NCBI RefSeq assembly: GCF_014773265.1
Contig: NZ_JACWMY010000014.1
Span: 62,001 to 126,000 of the forward strand
Length of the DNA stretch: 64,000 nucleotides
Direction of reading: 5' to 3'
DNA from: Mucilaginibacter pankratovii
Lineage (GTDB): Bacteria; Bacteroidota; Bacteroidia; Sphingobacteriales; Sphingobacteriaceae
Below are positions 15,488 to 23,350 of this stretch, in pieces. Both the position numbers and the translations under genes were made by a program. The notes beneath the pieces were generated by a model, which saw nothing but the letters and a program-made list of their open reading frames with translations, was not told where the DNA came from and did no database searches. Positions within the stretch are counted from its first letter, which is position 1. Every line of letters begins with the position of its first letter.

Positions 15488-17053
15488 TTACTCCGCTACT
15501 TCCCCATGCAACACCACTTTGTTTTTGCCATAGTTAAAACTATAGTCCACGTCGGCAATTAATTCCTTCCCGTTGAAATGGCAGGTAATAGTTTCTGTGT
15601 GCGGGCTTTCGATATAGCGTAGTTTCAATTGCAAATCCTGACTGGCGCTCCATCCGTAGCTGCCAAATACTTTATAGGGCACAAGTATGGAGAAATCTTC
15701 CCTTGCGGCGGTAACTAAGCCAGGGCCCTGCATATCCGTTTGGCCCGCTAGCCATTTTCCGTTTGCGAAATTGAGCGTATACGTTGCTGCGTCCTTTTTC
15801 AATGTAACGCGGTACACGCCATTGGTGGAGCTAAAGGCTATCGAACGGATATTTAAAACGTTAGGCTTAAGGGTGTAAGTTTTGTTGAATGTGCCATTTG
15901 TGCTATTGCTTGCCCCGGTTGCGGGCGGCAGGCTTAAGGCCGCTAAGTGTTTAACCAGTTTATCATCTGCGGCTGGATTAGCGGGCAACGCTTTGGGCTG
16001 CATGGCCGGCAGCAGGTATTTCCATACCAGGTTTAGTTCTCCCTGCATATCACTTGTTTCGGAAGTGATGGCGATAACGGCATCCTGATCGGGCATTACA
16101 ATGATGTACTGGCCGAAGGCACCGTCTGCACGGAACGCGTTATTACGGCAGCGCCAAAACTGGTAACAATAACCCTGCATCCAATCGCTCGAATCTTTTT
16201 TACTTTGGGGCACGCCCGGTGCCTGGTCTATCTTAAACGTTGTGGCCTCTGTAACCCATGCTTCCGGTATTACCTGCTTGCCCTGCCATTTTCCTTTTTG
16301 CAGGTACAGCTGCCCCATTTTTGCCAACGCTTCGGTTTCTACCCGCAGGCCCCAGCCGCCGGTGTTAATGCCTTGTTTGTTAATTTCCCAGTCCATATCG
16401 CTGATGCCCAGCGGCTCAAAGAGGCGCGGCTTAAGATAGTCCACTTCTTTTTGCCCTGTTACCTTTTGCACAATGGCCGATAGCATAAATGTTGCCAGCG
16501 AGTTGTATAAGAACTGGCTTCCCGGTTTATAGGCGATGGGCAGTGCCAGGAAAGCTTTTACCCAATCATCTTTTGTGGATACAACAGGGCCCGTTGGATC
16601 GGCAGATTGCCCTACCGACATGGTCAGCAGATCCTTAACCGTTAACGCTGCAAGATACGGGCTTATGGTATCGGGCAAACTACCTGGAAAAAACGATACC
16701 ACTTTATCATTTACCGAGATCCGCTTTTCGCTCACCGCGAAGCCAATGGCCGTGGAAGTGAAACTTTTACTGCAGCTGTAAAGGCTGTGCCGTAGCTTAG
16801 GAGCATAGGGGCTCCACCAGCCCTGCGCTACTACTTTGCCATGCCTAAGCATCATAAAGCTATGAAACTCGTGTTTGCCTTCTACGGCATTTAAAAAGCT
16901 ATCTATAGCGGCGGCAGAAACACCCTCTGCTTCGGGTGTGCTTGCAGGGAAACTGCTTTTTGTTTGGGCATAAAGCGCGGCGTTAGATAGTAAAAAACAA
17001 ATAACTGCGAGCCGCTTGGCAACGCGCAAAAATGGTGAAGTATAGATTTGCAT
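15488..17053 (-). CDS. Secreted serine hydrolase, beta-lactamase class C fold
   Basis: This 521-residue protein has a signal peptide ending near LYAQ (residue 30). The SxxK motif is S93-C-S-K96 in YSCSKSFTS, and a YNS motif occurs in LYNSLATFML at the position of the class C Y-x-N. The beta-lactamase/esterase domain spans roughly residues 35-370, and a beta-rich domain of about 110 residues follows. Members are mostly D-amino peptidases, esterases or penicillin-binding-like enzymes rather than resistance factors. It is apparently monocistronic, with the small CHC2 gene 81 bases further on. Substrate unknown. Confidence 0.88.
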   Translation of the reverse strand: MQIYTSPFLRVAKRLAVICFLLSNAALYAQTKSSFPASTPEAEGVSAAAIDSFLNAVEGKHEFHSFMMLRHGKVVAQGWWSPYAPKLRHSLYSCSKSFTSTAIGFAVSEKRISVNDKVVSFFPGSLPDTISPYLAALTVKDLLTMSVGQSADPTGPVVSTKDDWVKAFLALPIAYKPGSQFLYNSLATFMLSAIVQKVTGQKEVDYLKPRLFEPLGISDMDWEINKQGINTGGWGLRVETEALAKMGQLYLQKGKWQGKQVIPEAWVTEATTFKIDQAPGVPQSKKDSSDWMQGYCYQFWRCRNNAFRADGAFGQYIIVMPDQDAVIAITSETSDMQGELNLVWKYLLPAMQPKALPANPAADDKLVKHLAALSLPPATGASNSTNGTFNKTYTLKPNVLNIRSIAFSSTNGVYRVTLKKDAATYTLNFANGKWLAGQTDMQGPGLVTAAREDFSILVPYKVFGSYGWSASQDLQLKLRYIESPHTETITCHFNGKELIADVDYSFNYGKNKVVLHGEVAE

Positions 17054-17251
17054 TCCGGTAATTGTTAGGCTGATAATTGGAGTGAAAATAGGGATTTTTA
17101 ATTGGAAAAAAATTGCGCGGGAGACGTTGTTGCTGGTGTTGGGATTTCATTGACCGCCAGCCAGGTCTTTTTCACATGGTATTAATACAATTCAAACAAA
17201 ACCGCGTTTTTTTAGTTATTTTGCTTTACCACTAATGCCAGCCTGCAGCCC

Positions 17252-19636
17252 ATGCAAATAACCGACGGAGCGGATCTACACAACGCAGTGCTTTATGCGC
17301 CTATCGGCATCTGTATTTTAAATGCCGATACGCTCGTTGCCGAAATAGTTAACGATAAATTTCTGGAGGTAGCGGGCAAACCTTACGAGGCCATTCACGG
17401 GCATTTTTATTGGGATACATTTGCAGAGGCCCGGCCTTACTACGAAGCGGCAGTAGCCGGTGTTGTAGCAAGCGGCGAGCCGTACCATGCAGACGAGGTT
17501 AAACTGATGCTCGTTCGGCACGGCCGCGAGGAAACCATCTTTGTTACTTTTGTTTACGCACCGGTAAAAGATGAGGCAGGTAAGCTAAACAAAGTAGCCG
17601 TTTGGGTGCTCGAAAATACCAAACAAGTAAACGAGCGCCAGGCGGCCGGGGCGGCCTTTCAAAAGGAACGCGACCTGCTCCATGCGTTTTTTATGCAGGC
17701 ACCCGCGGGCATCTGTATCTTAAGCGGCCCAAATTTAGTTTACGAACTGGTGAACCCCGGTTATGAGCAACTGCTTCCCGGCAGGGAATTATTAAATCGC
17801 CCTATTTTTGAGGCATTACCCGAGCTTGTGGGCACACCTTTACAGGAAATAGTATGGAATGTTTACCATACAGGAAAGCCTTACGAAGTGAATGAACTAT
17901 TGGTGCCCTTAGCGGACGAGGAAGGGGGCCCGGTGCGGGACCGTTATTTTAGCTTTAATTACCTGCCACGCCGCAACCAAAACAACGAGGTGGACGGTAT
18001 AATAGCTTTTGTGTATGATGTTACTTCCATAATGAGTGCGCGACTAAACCAGTTGGACAAGAACAAGCAACTAACGGCCACCAACGAAGAGCAAGCCGCT
18101 TTTAACGAAGAACTGGCCGCCACTAACGAAGAACTGGCTACCACCAACGAAGAACTGGCCGCCACTAACGATGAGTTAAACGCCATGCAGCAGCGCCTGG
18201 AAGATGCCAACCAGGAACTGGCCACCAGCACATCGCGCCTGCGTATGGCTATCGAATCTACCAAATTGGGCACCTGGGACTATGACCCGCAAACGGGAGC
18301 GCTGTATTGGTCGCAGGAATGCCGCGACATTTATGGGATCCCGCCTAACCAGCCCGCTACTTTTGCTACTTTTTCTGATCATATTCATCCCGATGACCAT
18401 GATTGGGTACAGGCGGCAATAGCGCAGGCCATCCATCCCGAAAAGGGAGGCCGTTACGAGCTTAATTTCCGCATCAATCGTTTTGATAACGGCGAAACCC
18501 GCTGGATAAAGGTGCATGGGAAGGTTTATTTTGAAGAAGGCGTAGCCACCCGTTTTATAGGAACGGTGCTGGATATCACAGATATGAAAGTCGCTGAGGA
18601 GCAGAGTGCCAAACTGGCCGCCATTATCCAGTCGTCGGATGATGCCATCATCAGCAAAACCTTCGAAAGTGTTATTACGAGCTGGAATGATTCGGCCGAG
18701 CGCGTATTTGGCTATACCGCCGAGGAGATGATAGGCGAGTCTATCTACAAACTCATCCCGCCAGACCGGTATGAAGAAGAGCCGCGAATCCTGGCAACCA
18801 TAAGAACGGGCGAACGCGTAGACCATTTTGAAACCCAACGATTAACTAAAGACGGGCGGCTGATAGATGTTTCGGTAACGGTATCGCCGGTTAAGGATAA
18901 TTTGGGCAATATCATCGGCCTATCCAAAATAGCCCGTGATATCACCGAAAAGAAACTGGACGAAACCCGTAAGGGCGATTTTATAGGGATGGTGAGCCAC
19001 GAGCTGAAAACCCCGCTAACTTCGTTGGGAGCCATCATCCAGGTAGCTAATGCTAAACTGAAGAACAGTGAAGATACTTTTTTATCCGGCGCGATGCAAA
19101 AAGCAAACCACCACATCAAACGCATGACAGCCATGATCAATGGTTTCCTCAATATCTCCCGCCTTGAATCAGGAAAGATCCATATAGAGAAGCAAGACTT
19201 TGATATGGAAACCCTGATCTCTGATGTGATTGAAGAAGCCAACCTTACGGTTACTACCCACCTGATACATTTTGTACAATGCCCGCCAATCACAGTGCGC
19301 GCCGATAGGGATAAGATAGGGTCTGTGATCTCAAATTTTATCAGTAACGCGGTCAAATACTCGCCAAAAGGAAATAATATAGCAGTTGCATGCAGTGCAA
19401 CGGATACCGAACTTATTGTAAGTGTAAAAGACGAGGGTATGGGTATAAAGCCCGGCGACCTGGAAAAGATCTTTGATCGCTACTATCGCGTGGAAACCAC
19501 TCATACCCGCCATATCTCCGGCTTTGGTATTGGCTTGTATTTAAGCTCCGAGATCATCCAGCGCCATGGCGGCCGGGTATGGGCAGAAAGCCAAAGCGGA
19601 GTAGGGTCGACGTTTTATTTTAGTTTGCCGCTTTGA
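17252..19636 (+). CDS. Multi-PAS sensor histidine kinase (cytosolic)
   Basis: This is a 794-residue kinase without a signal peptide or membrane helix. Two PAS-like units (about residues 10-130 and 145-255, both with AP-GICIL) are followed by a coiled coil of five 7-residue repeats (residues 276-310, consensus ATNEELA). Two more PAS domains (about 325-450 and 450-570) come next. The HisKA box is MVSHELKTPL with phospho-acceptor His583. The HATPase region includes SNFISNAVKYSP, DEGMGIKPGDLEKIF and GFGIGLYLS. No response regulator gene adjoins it, so its partner is elsewhere. The signal could be redox, a small molecule or light; no cofactor cysteine motif was noticed. Confidence 0.92.
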   Translation: MQITDGADLHNAVLYAPIGICILNADTLVAEIVNDKFLEVAGKPYEAIHGHFYWDTFAEARPYYEAAVAGVVASGEPYHADEVKLMLVRHGREETIFVTFVYAPVKDEAGKLNKVAVWVLENTKQVNERQAAGAAFQKERDLLHAFFMQAPAGICILSGPNLVYELVNPGYEQLLPGRELLNRPIFEALPELVGTPLQEIVWNVYHTGKPYEVNELLVPLADEEGGPVRDRYFSFNYLPRRNQNNEVDGIIAFVYDVTSIMSARLNQLDKNKQLTATNEEQAAFNEELAATNEELATTNEELAATNDELNAMQQRLEDANQELATSTSRLRMAIESTKLGTWDYDPQTGALYWSQECRDIYGIPPNQPATFATFSDHIHPDDHDWVQAAIAQAIHPEKGGRYELNFRINRFDNGETRWIKVHGKVYFEEGVATRFIGTVLDITDMKVAEEQSAKLAAIIQSSDDAIISKTFESVITSWNDSAERVFGYTAEEMIGESIYKLIPPDRYEEEPRILATIRTGERVDHFETQRLTKDGRLIDVSVTVSPVKDNLGNIIGLSKIARDITEKKLDETRKGDFIGMVSHELKTPLTSLGAIIQVANAKLKNSEDTFLSGAMQKANHHIKRMTAMINGFLNISRLESGKIHIEKQDFDMETLISDVIEEANLTVTTHLIHFVQCPPITVRADRDKIGSVISNFISNAVKYSPKGNNIAVACSATDTELIVSVKDEGMGIKPGDLEKIFDRYYRVETTHTRHISGFGIGLYLSSEIIQRHGGRVWAESQSGVGSTFYFSLPL
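18077..18181 (+). repeat. Five tandem 21-bp coding repeats in the kinase coiled coil
   Basis: Five in-frame 21-base units encode 7-residue repeats (ATNEEQA, AFNEELA, ATNEELA, TTNEELA, ATNDELN). They form a heptad coiled coil linking the first two PAS units to the rest. Because units are nearly identical in DNA, copy number can change by slippage and would alter linker length in whole heptads. Confidence 0.85.
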
Positions 19637-19691
19637 TCTTGGTAAAGCTGCGCCAATATAGGCTGGCGTGTACTTATTGCTATGCTGCCAC

Positions 19692-20273
19692 TTACCCCAG
19701 CACAGATACCGCCAAATTAATAATATCATCAAAAACGGCCCGCTCGTTGGTAGATTTTGCGGTTACCTGTACGCCTTTTATGGTATTGAACATAAACCTG
19801 GCCAGCGCGCGCGCGTCCTGGTGACCGGCTATCTCGCCCTTTTCCTGCCCTCTTTTAATCACCGTAAAAAATGCGTCTTCAATCTGCTGGTCGTTCTTTT
19901 GGATCATTTCGCTTACCTGCTTATCGTGCAGCGCTACCTCTACCTCGGCATTCACCATAAAGCAGCCTTTCTGGCTTTTATCGTTCAAAAGATTAGCTAT
20001 AACGTACTCTAAAAGGGTTCTGATGATCTCTTTTGCGGGCCTATCGCTGTTGGTTATCTGGCAGAAATTTCCGGAGTTTGCGCATTGGTAGCTTTCCAGC
20101 GCCTTCAAAAACAAGGTGTGCTTATCCCCATAGGTATCATACAGGCTGGAGCGGCTGATGCCCAGGCCGTCTACCAGGTCCTGCATAGAAGTGCCATTAT
20201 ATCCCTTAAGCCAGAATATGTTTACGGCCTTGTTCAGTACCTCTGCTTCATCAAAATCTTTCGTTCTTGCCAT
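19692..20273 (-). CDS. TetR family transcriptional regulator
   Basis: This 193-residue protein has an N-terminal helix-turn-helix, AVNIFWLKGYNGTSMQDLVDGLGISRSSLYDTYGDKHTLF, typical of TetR repressors. A C-terminal ligand domain includes QKGCFMVNAEVEVALHD, a phrase common in the YxaF/LmrA-like subgroup. It is preceded by a perfect 32-bp palindrome 7 bases upstream of the start codon. It lies downstream of an SDR gene whose promoter holds two GGAACG-type palindromes. It probably represses itself, the SDR gene or both; the ligand is unknown. Confidence 0.92.
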   Translation of the reverse strand: MARTKDFDEAEVLNKAVNIFWLKGYNGTSMQDLVDGLGISRSSLYDTYGDKHTLFLKALESYQCANSGNFCQITNSDRPAKEIIRTLLEYVIANLLNDKSQKGCFMVNAEVEVALHDKQVSEMIQKNDQQIEDAFFTVIKRGQEKGEIAGHQDARALARFMFNTIKGVQVTAKSTNERAVFDDIINLAVSVLG

Positions 20274-20280
20274 AACCTAA

Positions 20281-20312
20281 AATAGCTTTGCTTAATATTA
20301 AGCAAAGCTATT
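20281..20312. promoter_or_regulatory. Perfect 32-bp palindrome at the tetR start
   Basis: AATAGCTTTGCTTAAT is followed immediately by its exact reverse complement. It begins 7 bases upstream of the TetR start codon, so it overlaps the ribosome-binding region of tetR. No T-run follows on either strand, which argues against a terminator. Best reading is an autoregulatory operator, with an RNA hairpin that blocks translation as the alternative. Confidence 0.7.
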
Positions 20313-20335
20313 GATTTTTAACATGTTTATTAGAA

Positions 20336-20418
20336 GCCTCACCTAATCCTCTCCAAAGGAGAGGACTTTAAAATATTTCCTTCTCCTTTGGAGAAGGTGC
20401 CCAAAGGGCGGATGAGGC
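20336..20418. repeat. Palindromic intergenic element (CCTCTCC-AAA-GGAGAGG type)
   Basis: The ends GCCTCACC and GGATGAGGC form an imperfect inverted repeat. Inside are the hairpins CCTCTCC-AAA-GGAGAGG (20348-20364) and TTCTCC-TTT-GGAGAA (about 20380-20394). It lies between the SDR and tetR genes. REP- or MITE-like by design; no coding potential. Confidence 0.72.
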
Positions 20419-20429
20419 AAACGATCTTA

Positions 20430-21179
20430 TTACCTTACACCACCACCTGCAAGCAGGGTTTCGTTGGTTAACCAACGCGAATCTTCTGAAGCCAGGAATA
20501 CCGCTATCAGCGCAATATCTTCCGGCTGACCGATACGGCCCAGCGGTGTAGTTTTAACCGCTTCGTGATGGAAATCGCTGCCAATAAAACCTGCTGTATG
20601 CGTGCCTTCGGTTTCTACCATACCCGGGTTAATCGAGTTTACCCTGATGTTTTTTGGGCCAAGCTCTTTTGCCAGTACGTGAGTAATGGCATCAACAGCG
20701 CCTTTGGTAGCACTGTAAACAGCACTGCCCGCAGGGGTAATATTACTCACTACCGAACCAATGTTGATAATGCTGCCACCATTAGGGTTAAAGCTGGCCA
20801 CTGCACCCTGTGTGGCTAACAGCAAACCAAGTACGTTGGTATCAAACTGGTTGTGGAAATGTTCTTCGGTTATTTGCTCTATCTGGCCAAATTCGTACAC
20901 GCCTGCATTGTTCACCAGGATATCGGTAGGGCCAAAGGCTTTCGTGGTTTCGTCAAACAAGCGGGTTACATCGGCTTTGCTTGATACGCTGCCTTGTACG
21001 GCGATGGCTTTGCCACCGGCGGCTACAATTTCATCTACCACTTTATCGGCACCTGCTTTTGATGATGAATAATTTACTACTACCGAAGCACCTGCTGCTG
21101 CAAGGCTTTTGGCTATACCGGCACCAATACCTTTAGAGGCGCCTGTTACTACTGCTACTTTATTTTCTAACTTTTTCAT
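20430..21179 (-). CDS. SDR family oxidoreductase (3-oxoacyl-ACP reductase-like)
   Basis: The protein has 249 residues from the ATG at 21179. The frame is open further upstream to 21326, but that part covers the promoter and operators. The cofactor motif is TGASKGIGAG, NNAG is in ILVNNAGVYEFG, and the catalytic motif is intact as YSATK. The C-terminus ends in LAGGGVR. It resembles the FabG-like dehydrogenases often induced together with TetR regulators. The promoter carries a -7 box flanked by two palindromic operators, and a TetR gene lies downstream on the same strand. Substrate unknown. Confidence 0.9.
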   Translation of the reverse strand: MKKLENKVAVVTGASKGIGAGIAKSLAAAGASVVVNYSSSKAGADKVVDEIVAAGGKAIAVQGSVSSKADVTRLFDETTKAFGPTDILVNNAGVYEFGQIEQITEEHFHNQFDTNVLGLLLATQGAVASFNPNGGSIINIGSVVSNITPAGSAVYSATKGAVDAITHVLAKELGPKNIRVNSINPGMVETEGTHTAGFIGSDFHHEAVKTTPLGRIGQPEDIALIAVFLASEDSRWLTNETLLAGGGVR

Positions 21180-21207
21180 TTTGAGTTTTCGATTAGTTTT
21201 GTTTATT

Positions 21208-21254
21208 GGAATAATCGTTCCGCAAATATACAGCGTATTTGGAACGAGCGTTCT
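21208..21254 (-). promoter_or_regulatory. SDR promoter bracketed by two TetR-type operators
   Basis: Reading the minus strand, TATATTTG (21230-21223) matches the -7 consensus. On either side lie palindromes of one design: GGAATAATCGTTCC (21208-21221) and GGAACGAGCGTTCT (21241-21254), common form GGAAyn-n-nCGTTCy. A repressor bound at both would cover the -7 region and the spacer toward -33. The TetR protein encoded downstream is the obvious candidate. Confidence 0.65.
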
Positions 21255-21318
21255 GTTATTTTGAATTATTATTTTGGGGTGACAAAAGGAGCAGGGGAGG
21301 AATTTTCGTTGGGGCAAT

Positions 21319-21436
21319 TTACTCACCCCGACGGCACTTCGTGCGTCGACCCTCTCTGCTCCGCAAAGAGGGTGAAGAAGAGAAAAGAAAATAACTCCCC
21401 TCTTTCCGAAGGAGAGAGGGGTTGGGGGTGAGTTAA
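21319..21436. repeat. Intergenic element with CTCACCCC terminal inverted repeats
   Basis: TTACTCACCCC (21319-21329) pairs with GGGGGTGAGTTAA (21424-21436). Inside are the imperfect hairpin GACGgCAC-TTC-GTGcGTC (21330-21347), a CCCTCT/AGAGGG pair, and CCCCTCTTTCC/GGAGAGAGGGG. It lies between the divergent SDR and Fe-S genes. Similar composition to other REP-like elements in the window. Confidence 0.68.
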
Positions 21437-21539
21437 CTCACTACGAGGACGTAAATGAAACAATTCCTCTACATTTAAACAATCTTCACAAACATTAAAA
21501 GTAATTTATACTTTAGCTTTAAATTACTATGCACGCATA

Positions 21540-22838
21540 ATGATAGGACAGGTTATTTTCATCATCATTCTATTAGCTGCCGTTTACCTGTTCGGTAAAA
21601 ACGTGGCAAAAGTAAGGCGCAATATTTTGTTAGGGAAGGATACCGACCGCAGCGATAACCCCACCGCCCGCTGGCGCATTATGGCAAAAGTGGCTCTCGG
21701 CCAAACCAAAATGGTGAAACGCCCCACCGCCGCGGTAATGCACTTTTTTATTTATGTGGGCTTTGTGATCATCAACCTCGAGGTGCTCGAGATCATGATC
21801 GACGGTATCTTCGGTTCGCACCGGGTGTTTTCCAAACCACTGGGCAGCCTGTATGGCTTGCTGATAGGCGGTTTTGAGGTGCTGGCGCTGCTGGTGCTGG
21901 TATCCTGCGTGGTGTTCCTCGCGAGGCGCAATATTTTAAAGTTAAGGCGTTTTAGCGGTACCGAGATGACCGCCTGGCCAAAATCCGACGCGAATTATAT
22001 CCTTACCATCGAAATTTTGTTGATGATGGCCTTCCTAACTATGAACGCCGCTGATTATAAACTACAGGCCCTGCATTTTGGGCATTATGTTACCGCTGGG
22101 AGTTTCCCGGTGAGCGCTTTAATAGCGCCTTTGTTGCCGGCCGGTGCCGATGCGCTGGCCACCATAGAGCGGGGCTGCTGGTGGTTCCACATTATTGGCA
22201 TACTGGCCTTTTTAAATTACCTGCCGTATTCCAAGCACTTCCATATTTTACTGGCTTTCCCCAATGTGTACTATTCTAACTTAAAGCCTAAAGGCGAATT
22301 TAGTAATATGGCATCCGTTACCAACGAGGTGAAGGCCATGCTCGATCCATCCTTTGTGCCCGAAACTACCGAGATAAGCCGCTTTGGCGTAAAGGATGTA
22401 ACCGACCTCACCTGGAAAAACCTGATGGAGGCTTACACCTGTACCGAATGCGGCAGATGCACCTCCGTTTGCCCGGCCAATATTACGGGTAAGTTATTAT
22501 CGCCCCGTAAAATTATGATGGATACCCGCGACAGGCTAACCGAGGTGGGCAATAACATAGATAAGCACGGCAAGGATTATACCGACGATAAGACGTTACT
22601 GGATAACTACATCACCCGCGAGGAATTATGGGCCTGTACCACCTGTAACGCCTGCGTGGAGGCCTGCCCGGTGAACATCAATCCGCTGGAAATTATTACG
22701 GAGATGCGCCGTTACGTGGTGATGGAAGAATCGCAGGCGCCGGCCAGCCTCAATAATATGTTTGGCAATATGGAAAATAATGGCGCCCCCTGGAAATACA
22801 GCCAGGCCGACCGTTTTAATTGGGCAGAGAAAGAATAA
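21540..22838 (+). CDS. Membrane Fe-S oxidoreductase (HdrE/D-like, two 4Fe-4S clusters)
   Basis: This is a 432-residue protein. The N-terminal 270 residues contain several hydrophobic segments (VIFIIILLAAVYLFG, MHFFIYVGFVIINLEVLEIMI, FEVLALLVLVSCVVFLAR, WFHIIGILAFLNYL) like NarI/HdrE cytochrome-type membrane anchors. The C-terminal part holds two ferredoxin motifs: C301, C304, C307, C311-P and C366, C369, C372, C376-P. It likely passes electrons between a soluble dehydrogenase and the quinone pool. The partner CCG-domain protein is encoded at 23351, with a DUF2750 gene between them. Confidence 0.88.
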   Translation: MIGQVIFIIILLAAVYLFGKNVAKVRRNILLGKDTDRSDNPTARWRIMAKVALGQTKMVKRPTAAVMHFFIYVGFVIINLEVLEIMIDGIFGSHRVFSKPLGSLYGLLIGGFEVLALLVLVSCVVFLARRNILKLRRFSGTEMTAWPKSDANYILTIEILLMMAFLTMNAADYKLQALHFGHYVTAGSFPVSALIAPLLPAGADALATIERGCWWFHIIGILAFLNYLPYSKHFHILLAFPNVYYSNLKPKGEFSNMASVTNEVKAMLDPSFVPETTEISRFGVKDVTDLTWKNLMEAYTCTECGRCTSVCPANITGKLLSPRKIMMDTRDRLTEVGNNIDKHGKDYTDDKTLLDNYITREELWACTTCNACVEACPVNINPLEIITEMRRYVVMEESQAPASLNNMFGNMENNGAPWKYSQADRFNWAEKE

Positions 22839-22861
22839 TAGATAGTATAGAAAGAACAGGA

Positions 22862-23299
22862 ATGGCAAACGACAGCGCAACAACAGAAAGAAATTATCAA
22901 TTATTCATCGAACGGGTGGCCGCATCAAAATTGGTGTGGGGATTAAAAAGTAAGAACGGGTGGGCCAACTCCCATTCGGCAGATAGCGAGGATACGGATG
23001 TGGTGCCATTTTGGTCGGAACGGGCGTACGCTAAGGCTTGTGCACGGGATGATTGGAAAGACTTTACACCTACCGAAATTCCGCTGGGCCAGTTTTTAGA
23101 GAACTGGTGCGTTGGCATGGCCGAAGATGATACGCTCATCGGCATCAACTGGGACCCCAAAATGCTTGGCGAGGAGGAAGACGCTTTAGGCATAGCGCTT
23201 GATGTGGCGACCCAGTTAAAAGTGATCAATTCGGCTATTAAATTTACCGGCTATGCCAGCATAGACGAATTTATTGCCGAAATAAGTGAAGATGAATAA
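22862..23299 (+). CDS. DUF2750 family protein
   Basis: The protein has 145 residues from the ATG at 22862; an in-frame upstream start at 22820 overlaps the previous gene. The motif run KLVWGLKSKNGWA, then DVVPFWSERAYAKACA and FLENWCVGMAEDDTLIGINWDPK, is the DUF2750 pattern, a small soluble family of unknown function. It lies within the Fe-S gene pair on the same strand. Its placement may be accidental, since the family is often found alone. Confidence 0.85.
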   Translation: MANDSATTERNYQLFIERVAASKLVWGLKSKNGWANSHSADSEDTDVVPFWSERAYAKACARDDWKDFTPTEIPLGQFLENWCVGMAEDDTLIGINWDPKMLGEEEDALGIALDVATQLKVINSAIKFTGYASIDEFIAEISEDE

Positions 23300-23312
23300 C
23301 CAGGTAAGTTAT

Positions 23313-23329
23313 CAGTTGCCGGTTTGCAG
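23313..23329 (+). repeat. 17-bp exact dispersed repeat, copy 1
   Basis: CAGTTGCCGGTTTGCAG occurs here and again at 33162-33178, each time just after a stop codon. Both copies sit in GCAGTT-rich surroundings. The role is unknown. Confidence 0.6.
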
Positions 23330-23350
23330 CGGCAGTTTTTAAAATAGAAG

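Noticed and set aside
18077..18181. Possible CRISPR-like repeats
   Set aside because: The repeats are contiguous, in frame and without spacers; they encode a coiled coil.
21180..21326. N-terminal extension of the SDR at 20430
   Set aside because: The extension has no SDR similarity and covers the promoter and two operators; the start at 21179 begins directly before the cofactor-binding motif.
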